Shown here: piece after piece, positions 1 through 6,920 of the stretch
How the letters are laid out: the number at the start of each line of letters is the position of its first letter
Numbering within the stretch: position 1 is the first letter of the stretch
NCBI GenBank assembly: GCA_964349415.1
Contig: CAYGGJ010000006.1
Span: 1 to 24,709, forward strand
Direction of reading: 5' to 3'
DNA: 24,709 bases
Source of the DNA: 2-01-FULL-40-42 sp964349415
GTDB lineage: Bacteria; Patescibacteriota; Microgenomatia; UBA1406; GWC2-37-13
Notes under the pieces: model-generated
Database searches by the model: none
The model's input: the letters and a program-made list of their open reading frames with translations, nothing else
What the model was told of the DNA's origin: nothing
Program-made: the position numbers and the translations under genes

Positions 1-43
1 AAATGGGGGAAGAATGACGATACGAGCTTCTCTGTCGTGCCAT
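1..43 (-). CDS. 5' end of an unidentified gene, cut by the left window edge
   Basis: An ATG at 43-41 opens a frame that stays open to the left edge: 14 codons reading MARQRSSYRHSSPI, basic and serine-rich. Exactly 6 bases upstream lies an extended -10 box (TGT TATAAT on the minus strand, 50-58). That is the spacing seen at many other starts in this window and predicts a leaderless mRNA. The gene diverges from the membrane protein at 115. Too little is visible to assign a family. The call as a gene rests on the promoter and the open frame only. Confidence 0.5.
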   Translation of the reverse strand, partial: MARQRSSYRHSSPI

Positions 44-49
44 GCTGCA

Positions 50-58
50 ATTATAACA
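50..58 (-). promoter_or_regulatory. Extended -10 promoter of the left-edge gene
   Basis: The minus strand reads TGT followed by a consensus TATAAT (50-55). A TTGACA hexamer at 70-75 leaves only a 14-base spacer, so the extended -10 probably carries recognition. The -10 ends 6 bases before the ATG at 43. Confidence 0.55.
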
Positions 59-78
59 GAAACCTATTCTGTCAAGCC

Positions 79-108
79 TTGATTTTGCTATTACGGCTCA
101 TGTAAGAT
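79..108 (+). promoter_or_regulatory. Promoter placing the transcript start at the GTG of the small membrane protein
   Basis: TTGATT (79-84), an 18-base spacer, then TAAGAT (103-108). Six bases later comes the GTG at 115. No Shine-Dalgarno sequence lies between, consistent with a leaderless message. Confidence 0.5.
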
Positions 109-114
109 ATATCT

Positions 115-453
115 GTGGAAATCGTAGTGAGAGCTTTAATAAACGGCCTTGCAGTATGGATAGCCTCATATGTCCTGCCCGGAGTTAATGTCGATGGATT
201 TTTAACTGCGATAGTCGTAGCTGTCATTCTAGGAATAGCGAACGCGGTTTTAAAACCCATTCTGATTCTCTTAACCATTCCGATCACCGTATTGAGCCTC
301 GGACTTTTTATTTTTGTCATAAACGCCCTTCTAATATTACTTGTGGCAAAAATCGTACCGGGCTTTACTGTAGATAGTTTTTGGTGGGCTTTAGGATTCA
401 GTCTGGTCTTGTCTATCGTAAACTCTTTTCTCTATTCACTTTCCCAGCCTTGA
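115..453 (+). CDS. Small four-helix membrane protein, phage-holin superfamily IV / YvlD type
   Basis: This 112-residue protein is almost entirely hydrophobic. It has four predicted membrane helices, roughly residues 5-22, 28-50, 54-78 and 86-108. The repeated pattern of a helix followed by a short PG or KP turn (PGVNVDGF near residue 23, VLKPI near 46, PGFTVDSFWWA near 82) is typical of the YvlD / 'mycobacterial 4 TMS phage holin' family (PF04020). Despite the name, chromosomal members are envelope-associated membrane proteins of unclear role, with no phage link visible here. It starts with GTG directly behind a promoter. Its last 22 bases overlap the 3' end of galE on the other strand, a convergent overlap. 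Confidence 0.8.
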   Translation: MEIVVRALINGLAVWIASYVLPGVNVDGFLTAIVVAVILGIANAVLKPILILLTIPITVLSLGLFIFVINALLILLVAKIVPGFTVDSFWWALGFSLVLSIVNSFLYSLSQP

Positions 454-1600
454 GGGTGGCTGCCGTACCATTTAATAAGGCCTTCTACCGATTGTTTAAT
501 AGTGCGCTTCGGCTGCCAGGATAATACTTCTGATGCTTTTGACGTAGAAGCAATCATTTTGGAATACTCTCCTTGGCGTGTCGCCTCAGCTTTTTTCTTT
601 TCTATGGTTTTTCCGGTCGCCTTTTCCACCTTATCTACGATCTCCAGCACCGAGTCTCCGGACCCGGTACCAAGGTTGATGATTTCGCTTACCCCACCTT
701 TTTCCAGATAATTAAGCGCCTGGATATGGGCCTCGTTTAAATCAACCACATTAATATAGTCGCGGATAGGGGATTTGTCAGCAGTTTCAACTTCAGGATA
801 GGTAAGATAAAACGGCTCAAGTCCCAAAGCTCCACGGACGGCATTTTGCACCAATAAGACCGATGGTTTTTTTGAATCTCCGATTAACCCGTCGTCAGAT
901 GCGCCGCAGACATTAAAATATCTAAGAATCACATACTCAAGTCCTTTAATTTTTCCAAACCACTGAATTATTTTTTCAGCCATAAGCTTTGATTCACCAT
1001 ATGGATTGGCCGGATTAGCGGGATGTTTCTCGTCAACAGGTACATACTGCGCCTCACCATAAACTGCACAGGTTGATGAAAACACGATTTTAGGCACTTT
1101 GTGCTTTATGAGATTTTCTACCAAGTTTAATGTCCCTCCAATATTATTCTTGAAATATTTTGCCGGATCTTTCATGGACTCGTCGACCTTGCAGGAAGCT
1201 GCGTAATGAAGAACCGAATCGATACCAGAGTGTTTTTTGAATAAATCAGAAAGATCGTTCTGGAGATCAATCTCCTCAACGAGAAGTTTCTCTTTTCCGA
1301 ATTTTTCCTGAAGAGTCATGAGTGGTCCCTTATAGCCGGTGGAAAAATTATCCAGACCCACTACGGTATGTCCCTGCTCAAGCATTAGATATGTCGCCAC
1401 CGAACCTATGTATCCACCTGCTCCGNNNNNNNNNNNNNNNNNNNNNNNNNNNNNNNNNNNNNNNNNNNNNNNNNNNNNNNNNNNNNNNNNNNNNNNNNNN
1501 NNNNNNNNNNNNNNNNNNNNNNNNNTCCCTGCTCAAGCATTAGATATGTCGCCACCGAACCTATGTATCCACCTGCTCCGGTGATAAGTATTTTTTTCAT
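432..1600 (-). CDS. galE: UDP-glucose 4-epimerase, interrupted only by a false assembly gap
   Basis: GalE interconverts UDP-glucose and UDP-galactose (also UDP-GlcNAc/GalNAc in some members) in the cytoplasm, supplying sugars for envelope glycans. The record is broken by 100 Ns, but the same 55 bases flank the gap (1371-1425 and 1526-1580). Collapsing them gives one 337-residue frame, the family's usual length. In the joined protein the NAD-binding TGAGGYIG is at residues 7-14. The catalytic Ser124 (SSTCAVYG), Tyr149 and Lys153 (YGESK) fall at the same numbers as in the E. coli enzyme, which strongly supports the join. The start codon overlaps the stop of the upstream glycosyltransferase by four bases (ATGA, 1597-1600), so translation is probably coupled. 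The gene ends in TAG and overlaps the convergent membrane-protein gene by 22 bases. Confidence 0.93.
1371..1425 (+). repeat. Copy 1 of a 55-base exact repeat flanking the N gap
   Basis: These 55 bases are identical to 1526-1580. They lie inside galE and encode part of its N-terminal Rossmann segment. The repeat reads as an assembly k-mer overlap, not a biological duplication. Confidence 0.95.
1426..1525. other. 100-N scaffold gap, probably artefactual
   Basis: Exactly 100 Ns, a conventional filler length. Both flanks end and begin with the same 55 bases, so the two contigs overlap and nothing is missing. Removing 155 bases (one copy plus the Ns) restores an uninterrupted galE frame. Confidence 0.93.
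1526..1580 (+). repeat. Copy 2 of the 55-base exact repeat flanking the N gap
   Basis: Same sequence as 1371-1425, base for base. It is followed directly by the first codons of galE (1581-1600, minus strand). Confidence 0.95.
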
Positions 1601-2487
1601 GATTTGCGCTTATTGCTAAAGTAGACGATAAGCTCGCCAATAATTCCGGTCATAATGATTTGAAGTCCGACTATTATGAGAAGTACGCCGAGAAGAAGAG
1701 CCGGGCGCTGGAACAGCAACTTTCCGAAGAAAATCTTTTCAAACGCCAGATAGAGGCAGAGACCAAACCCAAACAAAAATACCACCGACCCGACAGGACC
1801 AAATAGGTGAAGGGGCTTTTCCGAAAACCTGTAAATAAAGTAAGTAGTAAGGGTGTCAAAGAATCCGGAGATCACTCTGAAGAAACCATACTTTGATTTT
1901 CCGCTTAATCTGGGGTGATGGTGGACTACGACCTCAGAGGTCTTAAATCCCTCCTTGTCAGCTAAGATTGGCACAAAACGGTAGTTATCCCCATAAAGAG
2001 ATATGCTTTCTAAAACTTCTCTTCTCATTGCCTTAAATCCACAGTTTATATCGTGAAATCTCGATCTGAGAAGTCCTCCCAGCAAAAACTGGTTGAAGAT
2101 CATGGAATAAAATTTCTTGAAAAAAGGATCCTTTCTGTCTCTGCGCCATCCGTTTACCAAATCGTACCCTTCGTTAATTTTTGCGAGAAATGCCTTTATA
2201 TCATCTGGGTCATCCTGAAGATCAGCATCCATAAAAAGAATAATGTCGCCTGAGGAAGCTGAAAAGCCGGACATAAGAGCAACTCCCTTACCCATTCTTT
2301 TCCGGTGGTAAGCAACCATGGTCTTTTCCTTACCCTCTATTTTTTTTGCCGAATTGTCCGTAGATCCGTCATCCACGAAAACGATTTCAAAGTCTTCTTT
2401 TGTACTTTTTAGAACCTGAACAAGTTTTTTATGTAAAGGTTGGAGATTCTCCTTTTCGTTATGAAATGGGATTATGACGCTGATCAT
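1597..2487 (-). CDS. GT2 family glycosyltransferase, polyprenyl-phosphate type, with two C-terminal membrane helices
   Basis: A GT-A fold enzyme that probably moves a sugar from a nucleotide donor to polyprenyl phosphate at the inner membrane face. Numbered from this start, it opens with SVIIPFHNE, followed by VDDGSTD near residue 40 and the metal-binding DADLQDDP near 87. Next come WRRDRKDP and a CGFKAMRR element typical of dolichyl-phosphate-mannose-synthase-like proteins. Two hydrophobic helices near residues 222-246 and 259-283 anchor the C-terminus. I chose the ATG at 2487, where the family normally begins (MISVIIPF). An in-frame ATG at 2511 adds eight residues, but those bases belong to a degenerate 7-base repeat. 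No Shine-Dalgarno is present. It lies between a DUF2079 protein and galE, coupled to galE by ATGA, which suggests a glycan pathway. The exact sugar is unknown. Confidence 0.88.
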   Translation of the reverse strand: MISVIIPFHNEKENLQPLHKKLVQVLKSTKEDFEIVFVDDGSTDNSAKKIEGKEKTMVAYHRKRMGKGVALMSGFSASSGDIILFMDADLQDDPDDIKAFLAKINEGYDLVNGWRRDRKDPFFKKFYSMIFNQFLLGGLLRSRFHDINCGFKAMRREVLESISLYGDNYRFVPILADKEGFKTSEVVVHHHPRLSGKSKYGFFRVISGFFDTLTTYFIYRFSEKPLHLFGPVGSVVFLFGFGLCLYLAFEKIFFGKLLFQRPALLLGVLLIIVGLQIIMTGIIGELIVYFSNKRKS

Positions 2488-2494
2488 TGATTGG

Positions 2495-2564
2495 TATTTA
2501 GAATTTGGCATCTAGTATTTAGGACGCATTGCCTAAATGCTCAATGCTACATGTTATATGTTAT
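2495..2564. repeat. Degenerate 7-base-period repeat array between two glycan genes
   Basis: Read on the plus strand, the segment divides into ten 7-base units: TATTTAG, AATTTGG, CATCTAG, TATTTAG, GACGCAT, TGCCTAA, ATGCTCA, ATGCTAC, ATGTTAT, ATGTTAT. It spans the intergenic space, takes in the stop codon of the DUF2079 gene (2561-2563), and covers the alternative ATG at 2511. The middle units drift strongly. The 7-base spacing is clear by eye but untested statistically. Confidence 0.6.
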
Positions 2565-4048
2565 TTGATTTGCTTGTATACTTCGAAATTCTTTTTTTGA
2601 TAAATAAGCTCAAAACGGGTATCTCTTTTAAGTCTTTCGTATACGGGAATCAAGACCTTCTTCTCCGAATAATTATATATTTCGTTGAGCCTAATAGCAA
2701 CGTAATCAGCCAAAACATAATTCTCATTAAAGGTATAAAAATATCTTCTTCCGGTGAAAAATGGGGCCAGTTGACCCGTACTCGAAATCTTCAGGCTATC
2801 ATCTTTAAGAAATCTTCCCCAGTCGGCTGCATCATGCATTTCTTTTTGAGGATATTTGAAAGGATGTATTTCTTTTTCCCTTGAAAAGGGCAAGGGACCC
2901 TTCCAAAAGGCAAAAACAATTACAGACAGAAATATATAACCGATAATGATTTTTTCGGGTTTTTTTACCGAGAACTTTTTGGAGAGGAGTTTTGTTAAAA
3001 ATGCTGCGCCATAAATTGCGGATATAAAAATAAACGGCTGTATCACTGCAGTATATTGATAAATAATGTTTCTCATGTTCCAACTGCTGGATAAGAGATT
3101 GATTCCAAACTCAGGAGCTGCAATTAATAAAACAGGGAGGGCGAGTACAGATAAAAAGCCTACTGGTCCAAGAAGAAACAAAAAGTATCGGTACGTATCG
3201 GGATGAAAGATTCTGTGAAACACAACGCTGGGATTTTTTAACAGCCCTGTCAGAATTGATCCTGGTGAATCACCAAAGTCATCATACCTTGCTACTGCAA
3301 AGTGCTGCTCTCCTCTAAAATAGGGGATCGCTATAAAAACCGATCCAATAAACCACACAACACTCGTTAGAAAAACCACAATCGGGAAGGTTGCGTTTTT
3401 CTTGTCTTTTCTCAGAATAAAAAAAGAGTAAATTCCAAAGAAAGCCGTAACCAAAGAAACCTGCTCTTTCGCCATGAGGGATAAGAGCAAAAATAAAAAA
3501 CTTAAATAGTATCTTTTTCTAATGAAGAAGTAAAACATGAAAAGGAGCGTTGTAGTTGCAAGAACTACAGCATGGAAGTCGTAGATATTGGCTCTTTGCA
3601 AAACAGGGTTGAGCAAATAGGATAACGCGAATGCTAAAGAGACTGCCCCCTTATACTTTGATTTATTAAAAACTACGCTGGTGATTAGAAATACAGCTAA
3701 GGCTCCGAGTGCAACAATCACTGATTGGATCACCAAAAGTGTAGCAGGGGAGTCGTGCAGAAAATAAAACGGCGCAATGAGCGCTAGAAGAATATCGTTA
3801 TGCACTCCCATTCTTTTCAGTTGTCCGCTTCCTAAAGGATCGGTCAATTCAAGAAAACGTGAAAAGTCTCCGGTTTTAAGGGACATATAGGTATTGTGAA
3901 CAGTCTGGTGCATAATACCTAAGTCAAAGTAAGAAGCGTATAGGGTCTTGTATCGGAGAACTGTAAAGGAAGAAAAATACGCAGCATATGCTATGATCAA
4001 GACCCAAAGTATTAATTGGGGCCGGAGTAATTTTCGCAAAGGCTGCAT
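2561..4048 (-). CDS. DUF2079 multi-pass membrane protein, possible GT-C-like glycosyltransferase
   Basis: This 495-residue protein has about ten hydrophobic segments. The N-terminal region matches the DUF2079 family (PF09852): a first helix near residues 12-30, then YFDLGIMHQTVHN at 40-52 and GVHNDILLALIAPFY near 81-95. The family resembles GT-C enzymes, where an acidic residue in the first external loop (here Asp42) is usually catalytic, but no activity is established for it. The C-terminal ~110 residues are soluble and probably external. It heads a run with a GT2 enzyme and galE, so a role in exporting or attaching lipid-linked sugars is plausible. A TACAAT box ends 6 bases before the ATG, predicting leaderless translation. 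Confidence 0.8.
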   Translation of the reverse strand: MQPLRKLLRPQLILWVLIIAYAAYFSSFTVLRYKTLYASYFDLGIMHQTVHNTYMSLKTGDFSRFLELTDPLGSGQLKRMGVHNDILLALIAPFYFLHDSPATLLVIQSVIVALGALAVFLITSVVFNKSKYKGAVSLAFALSYLLNPVLQRANIYDFHAVVLATTTLLFMFYFFIRKRYYLSFLFLLLSLMAKEQVSLVTAFFGIYSFFILRKDKKNATFPIVVFLTSVVWFIGSVFIAIPYFRGEQHFAVARYDDFGDSPGSILTGLLKNPSVVFHRIFHPDTYRYFLFLLGPVGFLSVLALPVLLIAAPEFGINLLSSSWNMRNIIYQYTAVIQPFIFISAIYGAAFLTKLLSKKFSVKKPEKIIIGYIFLSVIVFAFWKGPLPFSREKEIHPFKYPQKEMHDAADWGRFLKDDSLKISSTGQLAPFFTGRRYFYTFNENYVLADYVAIRLNEIYNYSEKKVLIPVYERLKRDTRFELIYQKKNFEVYKQIK

Positions 4049-4054
4049 AGAATT

Positions 4055-4060
4055 ATTGTA
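4055..4060 (-). promoter_or_regulatory. -10 box of the DUF2079 / GT2 / galE operon
   Basis: TACAAT on the minus strand, preceded directly by TG. It ends 6 bases before the ATG at 4048. No good -35 was found at 17 bases. Confidence 0.45.
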
Positions 4061-4103
4061 CAGATATTATCTATGGCTTTCTGCCATATGGATTAAAGAA
4101 CAA

Positions 4104-5000
4104 TTACTTTCTTCCTCGTGATTCGATCTTCCTATCGTTAATAAGTCTTTGAATGATGTAGCCTAAGCCAGACTCTGAAAGTCCGAGGATTTTCCCTATC
4201 TCAAAGTTCTTAAAATATCCTTCGTTTCTTAATTCCGCTACCTTCGCCTCAATTTGATCAGGAGTTAGGCCCACGCATTGATCCCGAAGAACTTCAATCT
4301 TCCGCATCCTTATCTCTCTTGGACTCTCGGAAACTGCGTGCAGATGCCTTTCTCTACCGGGATGCTTTCTTCCCGAACGCACAGTAATATCTTCAACTAT
4401 TGAAGTTTTAACTCCGTCCTGTCCCTCCAACTCTTCCGCTAATTCATCCTCATCGTAAGCGCTCAACACTTCCTCTCTTCTTTTTGTACGCCTACGGAAA
4501 GAGGAAATTTCCGAAACTTTTCGTTCTCCTTGCTTTGGAGGTGTCGTTACTTTTATTTTTTTGAGTTTTAACAACAACCTATCTCTTTCGAAAAACGGCA
4601 GTGATGCAAGAAAAGCCCCTTGGAGAGCCTCTTCTATAAGGTCTTGCTCGAGCTTTGTCGCCCCATCCTTGTCAACCAAACGTTGTATTGCATTTTCCAA
4701 TGCCCTTGTCAATAATTGCGGAGGTACTTTTGTCACTTCCGGAATCTTAAAAAGCACAAGGGCTCCTTTTTTTACCCTTTCATCAGGTACATTTGTTATT
4801 CCAGCAAGGAGAAGATTCACAAACATATTGCTTTCTGCTGGGTTAAATTCTTTCAATTCTTTTTGACATTTAAGGAAAAGGATGCTCCGTGCCACGGGTC
4901 TCCCAGGATCGAGAAGATCTGACAATGCCGTAGGATCGGAGAGAAGTCGCCCAACCAAAATTTGAGGTCGGGAAACAAAGGAGGGATTTTCAGCGCTCAT
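4104..5000 (-). CDS. Unknown helical protein with a C-terminal helix-turn-helix
   Basis: I do not recognise the family. The 298 residues fall into three parts. Residues 1-150 are helical and soluble. A charged linker near 150-225 is rich in Arg, Lys and Glu (FRRRTKRREEV, then acidic DEDELAEELEG). The C-terminal domain near 230-298 reads like a winged or simple HTH: LTPDQIEAKVAELRNEG, then FEIGKILGLSESGLGYIIQRL with a basic tail (ESRGRK). It may be a DNA-binding regulator or nucleoid-associated factor. It lies 48 bases downstream of the Xer recombinase on the same strand but has its own strong promoter, so expression can be independent. A partnership with the recombinase is only a guess. Confidence 0.7.
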   Translation of the reverse strand: MSAENPSFVSRPQILVGRLLSDPTALSDLLDPGRPVARSILFLKCQKELKEFNPAESNMFVNLLLAGITNVPDERVKKGALVLFKIPEVTKVPPQLLTRALENAIQRLVDKDGATKLEQDLIEEALQGAFLASLPFFERDRLLLKLKKIKVTTPPKQGERKVSEISSFRRRTKRREEVLSAYDEDELAEELEGQDGVKTSIVEDITVRSGRKHPGRERHLHAVSESPREIRMRKIEVLRDQCVGLTPDQIEAKVAELRNEGYFKNFEIGKILGLSESGLGYIIQRLINDRKIESRGRK

Positions 5001-5011
5001 ATTAAGAGTAA

Positions 5012-5040
5012 ATTATAGCATTTTAGGAGCTTCCCTACAA
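5012..5040 (-). promoter_or_regulatory. Strong sigma70-type promoter of the HTH protein gene
   Basis: On the minus strand: TTGTAG (5035-5040), exactly 17 bases, then TATAAT (5012-5017). The -10 ends 11 bases before the ATG at 5000, leaving a leader of about 4-5 bases with no room for a Shine-Dalgarno. Confidence 0.7.
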
Positions 5041-5048
5041 GCTAATCC

Positions 5049-5987
5049 TTACTTATTGCCGGAGTGGTACTTCTCGTGAACTTCACGCAAGCGTGCGTTG
5101 GTTACATGGGTATATATCTGTGTAGTGGATAGATTTTTATGCCCCAACATCTCCTGTACCGAGCGCAGATCCGCACCTGCTTCCAATAAGTCAGTCGCAA
5201 ATGAGTGTCTGAGAATATGCGGCCCTATACGGAACGTGATCCCTGCTTTTTTTCTATGTCTTTCGATCAGTCTTTCGATCGACCGGACGGAAAGCCGTAG
5301 TTTTTCGTCTGTCAGTTCTGCCTTTCCTTTTGGACCGGAGTATCTGATAAATAATGGGCGGTACGAATCCTTCCTTTTTTCGATATACTTTTTTAGCCAC
5401 TCTTTGGCATCCTTTGAAAGAAAAACTACTCGCGCTTTTCCACCTTTACCTATGACGCCAAATTCACCTGAGTTTAAATTCACGTGCTCCCTGTTAAGCG
5501 CTGCCATTTCCGACACACGAAGGCCGGTGGAGAAGAGGACTTCTAAGATGGTTCTATCACGGATCCCGTGTTCATCTTTGGTATTTACGCTTTGAAATAA
5601 TGCATGTAGTTGCTCTTTGGATAGGAACTTTATCTGTCTTTCCCGGGATTTTCCAAGCTCTATCATATCTGCGGCCATAACCGGAATCTTTTGCTTGGTT
5701 AAATACTTGAAAAAAGAACGGAGGGCAACGAGAAAATAATTTTGGGTTTGGCGCTTAAGATCACCTTTGTGAGGATTTTTATAGGTATGTGAAAGATAGA
5801 GGCGGAAGTTTCTGATAGTATCTTCATCAATCTTCTCTACGCCAAAATCTTCTGAATTATGGGTTTTGAGCAGCCAGTTTTGGAAAAACTCAAGATAGTA
5901 GCCATACATTCTTACGGTTTTAACAGAAAGTCCTCTGTCGAGCTCGCAGTATTCAAGAAATCTAAGAACAGCTTCTTTGGTACCCAT
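5049..5987 (-). CDS. Tyrosine recombinase, XerC/XerD type
   Basis: A 312-residue site-specific recombinase of normal Xer length, probably resolving chromosome dimers at a dif-like site. Residues 1-105 form the SAM-like core-binding domain (FLEYCELDRGLSVKTVRMYGYYLEFF). The catalytic domain shows the full set: Arg157 (TGLRVSE), Lys181 in the beta-hairpin (IGKGGKAR), His257 and Arg260 (HILRH), His283 (LGHKNLSTTQ) and the nucleophile Tyr292 (IYTH). No sign of an integron-integrase insertion or phage-type arm-binding domain was seen. Only one Xer gene is visible, so I leave XerC versus XerD open. Its promoter leaves a leader of about three bases. Confidence 0.93.
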   Translation of the reverse strand: MGTKEAVLRFLEYCELDRGLSVKTVRMYGYYLEFFQNWLLKTHNSEDFGVEKIDEDTIRNFRLYLSHTYKNPHKGDLKRQTQNYFLVALRSFFKYLTKQKIPVMAADMIELGKSRERQIKFLSKEQLHALFQSVNTKDEHGIRDRTILEVLFSTGLRVSEMAALNREHVNLNSGEFGVIGKGGKARVVFLSKDAKEWLKKYIEKRKDSYRPLFIRYSGPKGKAELTDEKLRLSVRSIERLIERHRKKAGITFRIGPHILRHSFATDLLEAGADLRSVQEMLGHKNLSTTQIYTHVTNARLREVHEKYHSGNK

Positions 5988-5996
5988 CTCAATTTC

Positions 5997-6025
5997 ATAT
6001 TAAACGACATTGGGGGCGTAATCAA
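5997..6025 (-). promoter_or_regulatory. Promoter of the Xer recombinase gene
   Basis: On the minus strand: TTGATT (6020-6025), a 17-base spacer, TAATAT (5997-6002). The -10 ends 9 bases before the ATG at 5987, so the message is essentially leaderless. Confidence 0.6.
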
Positions 6026-6088
6026 GGAGAAAAGGGTGGTCGATTTCCGGTTTATATAAAAGTGGTTGAAAAATTGTTAAAATCATTT

Positions 6089-6107
6089 TGTTATAATGGG
6101 CCATTAT
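6089..6107 (+). promoter_or_regulatory. Extended -10 overlapped by a 15-base palindrome at the start of the IMP cyclohydrolase-like gene
   Basis: TG (6089-6090), T, then TATAAT (6092-6097), 8 bases before the ATG at 6106. ATAATGG-G-CCATTAT (6093-6107) is a perfect palindrome with 7-base arms. It covers the -10, the expected transcript start and the first bases of the start codon, the place for an operator. Confidence 0.6.
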
Positions 6108-6900
6108 GGTCCTGATGGAAACAATGAGACCTTCTAGAAAAGAAGCAAATGCAGGAATAGAAGCCCTTCGCGTAAACCCATATTCGGGAAGAGGAATTGT
6201 CATGGGTCTAGATCAACGTGGCGATACGGCAATCCAAATATATTGGATAACCGGGAGGAGTCCGGACAGTCAAAACAGGGTAATTGCACCTGAAGGAGAC
6301 CATTTTAAAACTGCCCCTGCTGATGAAGCCAAAAATGTCGGCGATGCAAATCTTACTTTATATAATGTAACCGCACAGGTTGAAAACTTTCATATTGTGT
6401 CTAATGGTAAGCAAACAGATGCTATCGCTGACGCTATTAAAAAAGAGGCATCCTTTGAGGAGGAGCTCAGAACAAATTGGAATTTTGAAGATGATTCAAA
6501 TTCTACTCCTCGAATATCCGGAATTGTAGAATTAAAGGACGAACCTGATTTTATTTTCTCAATAATAAAGAGGGGGGAGGATGGAGAATCTTCACATTCC
6601 GTTTTTTACCGTGGAAAAGATATTTCTCCGGGAATCGGACTTTGCATCCATACGTATGCTACAGACGGAAAGCCGACGCCATCCTTTGAAGGGGCTCCTT
6701 ATCCAATTCTTTTACAAGGTGGCTTGAGGGAGCTTGGAAAAACTTATTGGGATCTTTTGGGACCTGCGAGAGAAAGTGGTGGTCCCGATATTAGAGTGTC
6801 TATGCTCATCAAGACTATTGATATTAAGACGGGTGCTGTTGGCTATAGAATTGAAAACAGATTCGGACAATCAACATCCTCTACACTTTTTAAAGCGTGA
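6106..6900 (+). CDS. IMP cyclohydrolase-like protein, archaeal PurO family
   Basis: PurO closes the last ring of purine synthesis (FAICAR to IMP); most bacteria use the unrelated cyclohydrolase domain of PurH. In this 264-residue protein, residues 22-60 carry the family hallmark: NPYSGRGIVMGLDQRG followed by QIYWITGRSPDSQNR. Further matching segments are SNGKQTDAI near 99-107, a PRISGIVELKD stretch near 164, and FEGAPYPILLQG near 194-205. Length is slightly above archaeal PurO, mostly an N-terminal extension before residue 22. Translation probably starts at the ATG at 6106, just behind a consensus -10. No other purine gene is nearby, so function rests on family resemblance alone; a related amide hydrolase or cyclase is possible. 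Confidence 0.75.
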   Translation: MVLMETMRPSRKEANAGIEALRVNPYSGRGIVMGLDQRGDTAIQIYWITGRSPDSQNRVIAPEGDHFKTAPADEAKNVGDANLTLYNVTAQVENFHIVSNGKQTDAIADAIKKEASFEEELRTNWNFEDDSNSTPRISGIVELKDEPDFIFSIIKRGEDGESSHSVFYRGKDISPGIGLCIHTYATDGKPTPSFEGAPYPILLQGGLRELGKTYWDLLGPARESGGPDIRVSMLIKTIDIKTGAVGYRIENRFGQSTSSTLFKA

Positions 6901-6920
6901 TTCTTTGGATCATAACACGA

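Noticed and set aside
70..75. TTGACA as the -35 of the left-edge gene
   Set aside because: The spacer to TATAAT is only 14 bases, too short for normal sigma70 use; the extended -10 is enough.
115..453. Prophage remnant because of the 'phage holin' family name
   Set aside because: No endolysin, capsid, terminase or other phage gene is near; YvlD-like proteins are common chromosomal membrane proteins.
1322..1600. Several open frames running through the Ns, including a plus-strand 73-81-residue one and a separate 64-residue minus-strand protein
   Set aside because: They exist only because Ns contain no stops. The minus-strand piece is the true N-terminus of galE, and the plus-strand ones are shadows of it.
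432..1600. galE as a pseudogene or split gene
   Set aside because: Collapsing the 55-base overlap restores a full-length frame with all catalytic residues in place.
2488..2511. Start of the GT2 gene at the ATG at 2511
   Set aside because: The eight extra codons lie within the 7-base repeat array, and family members begin at MISVIIPF.
4561..4922. Plus-strand frames of 68-101 residues inside the HTH gene
   Set aside because: They are shadows of a gene with coherent domains and promoter on the minus strand, and have no promoter or family resemblance.
5049..5987. Integrase of a mobile element or integron
   Set aside because: Length and domains are those of a housekeeping Xer; no attachment sites, cassette array or direct repeats were seen nearby.
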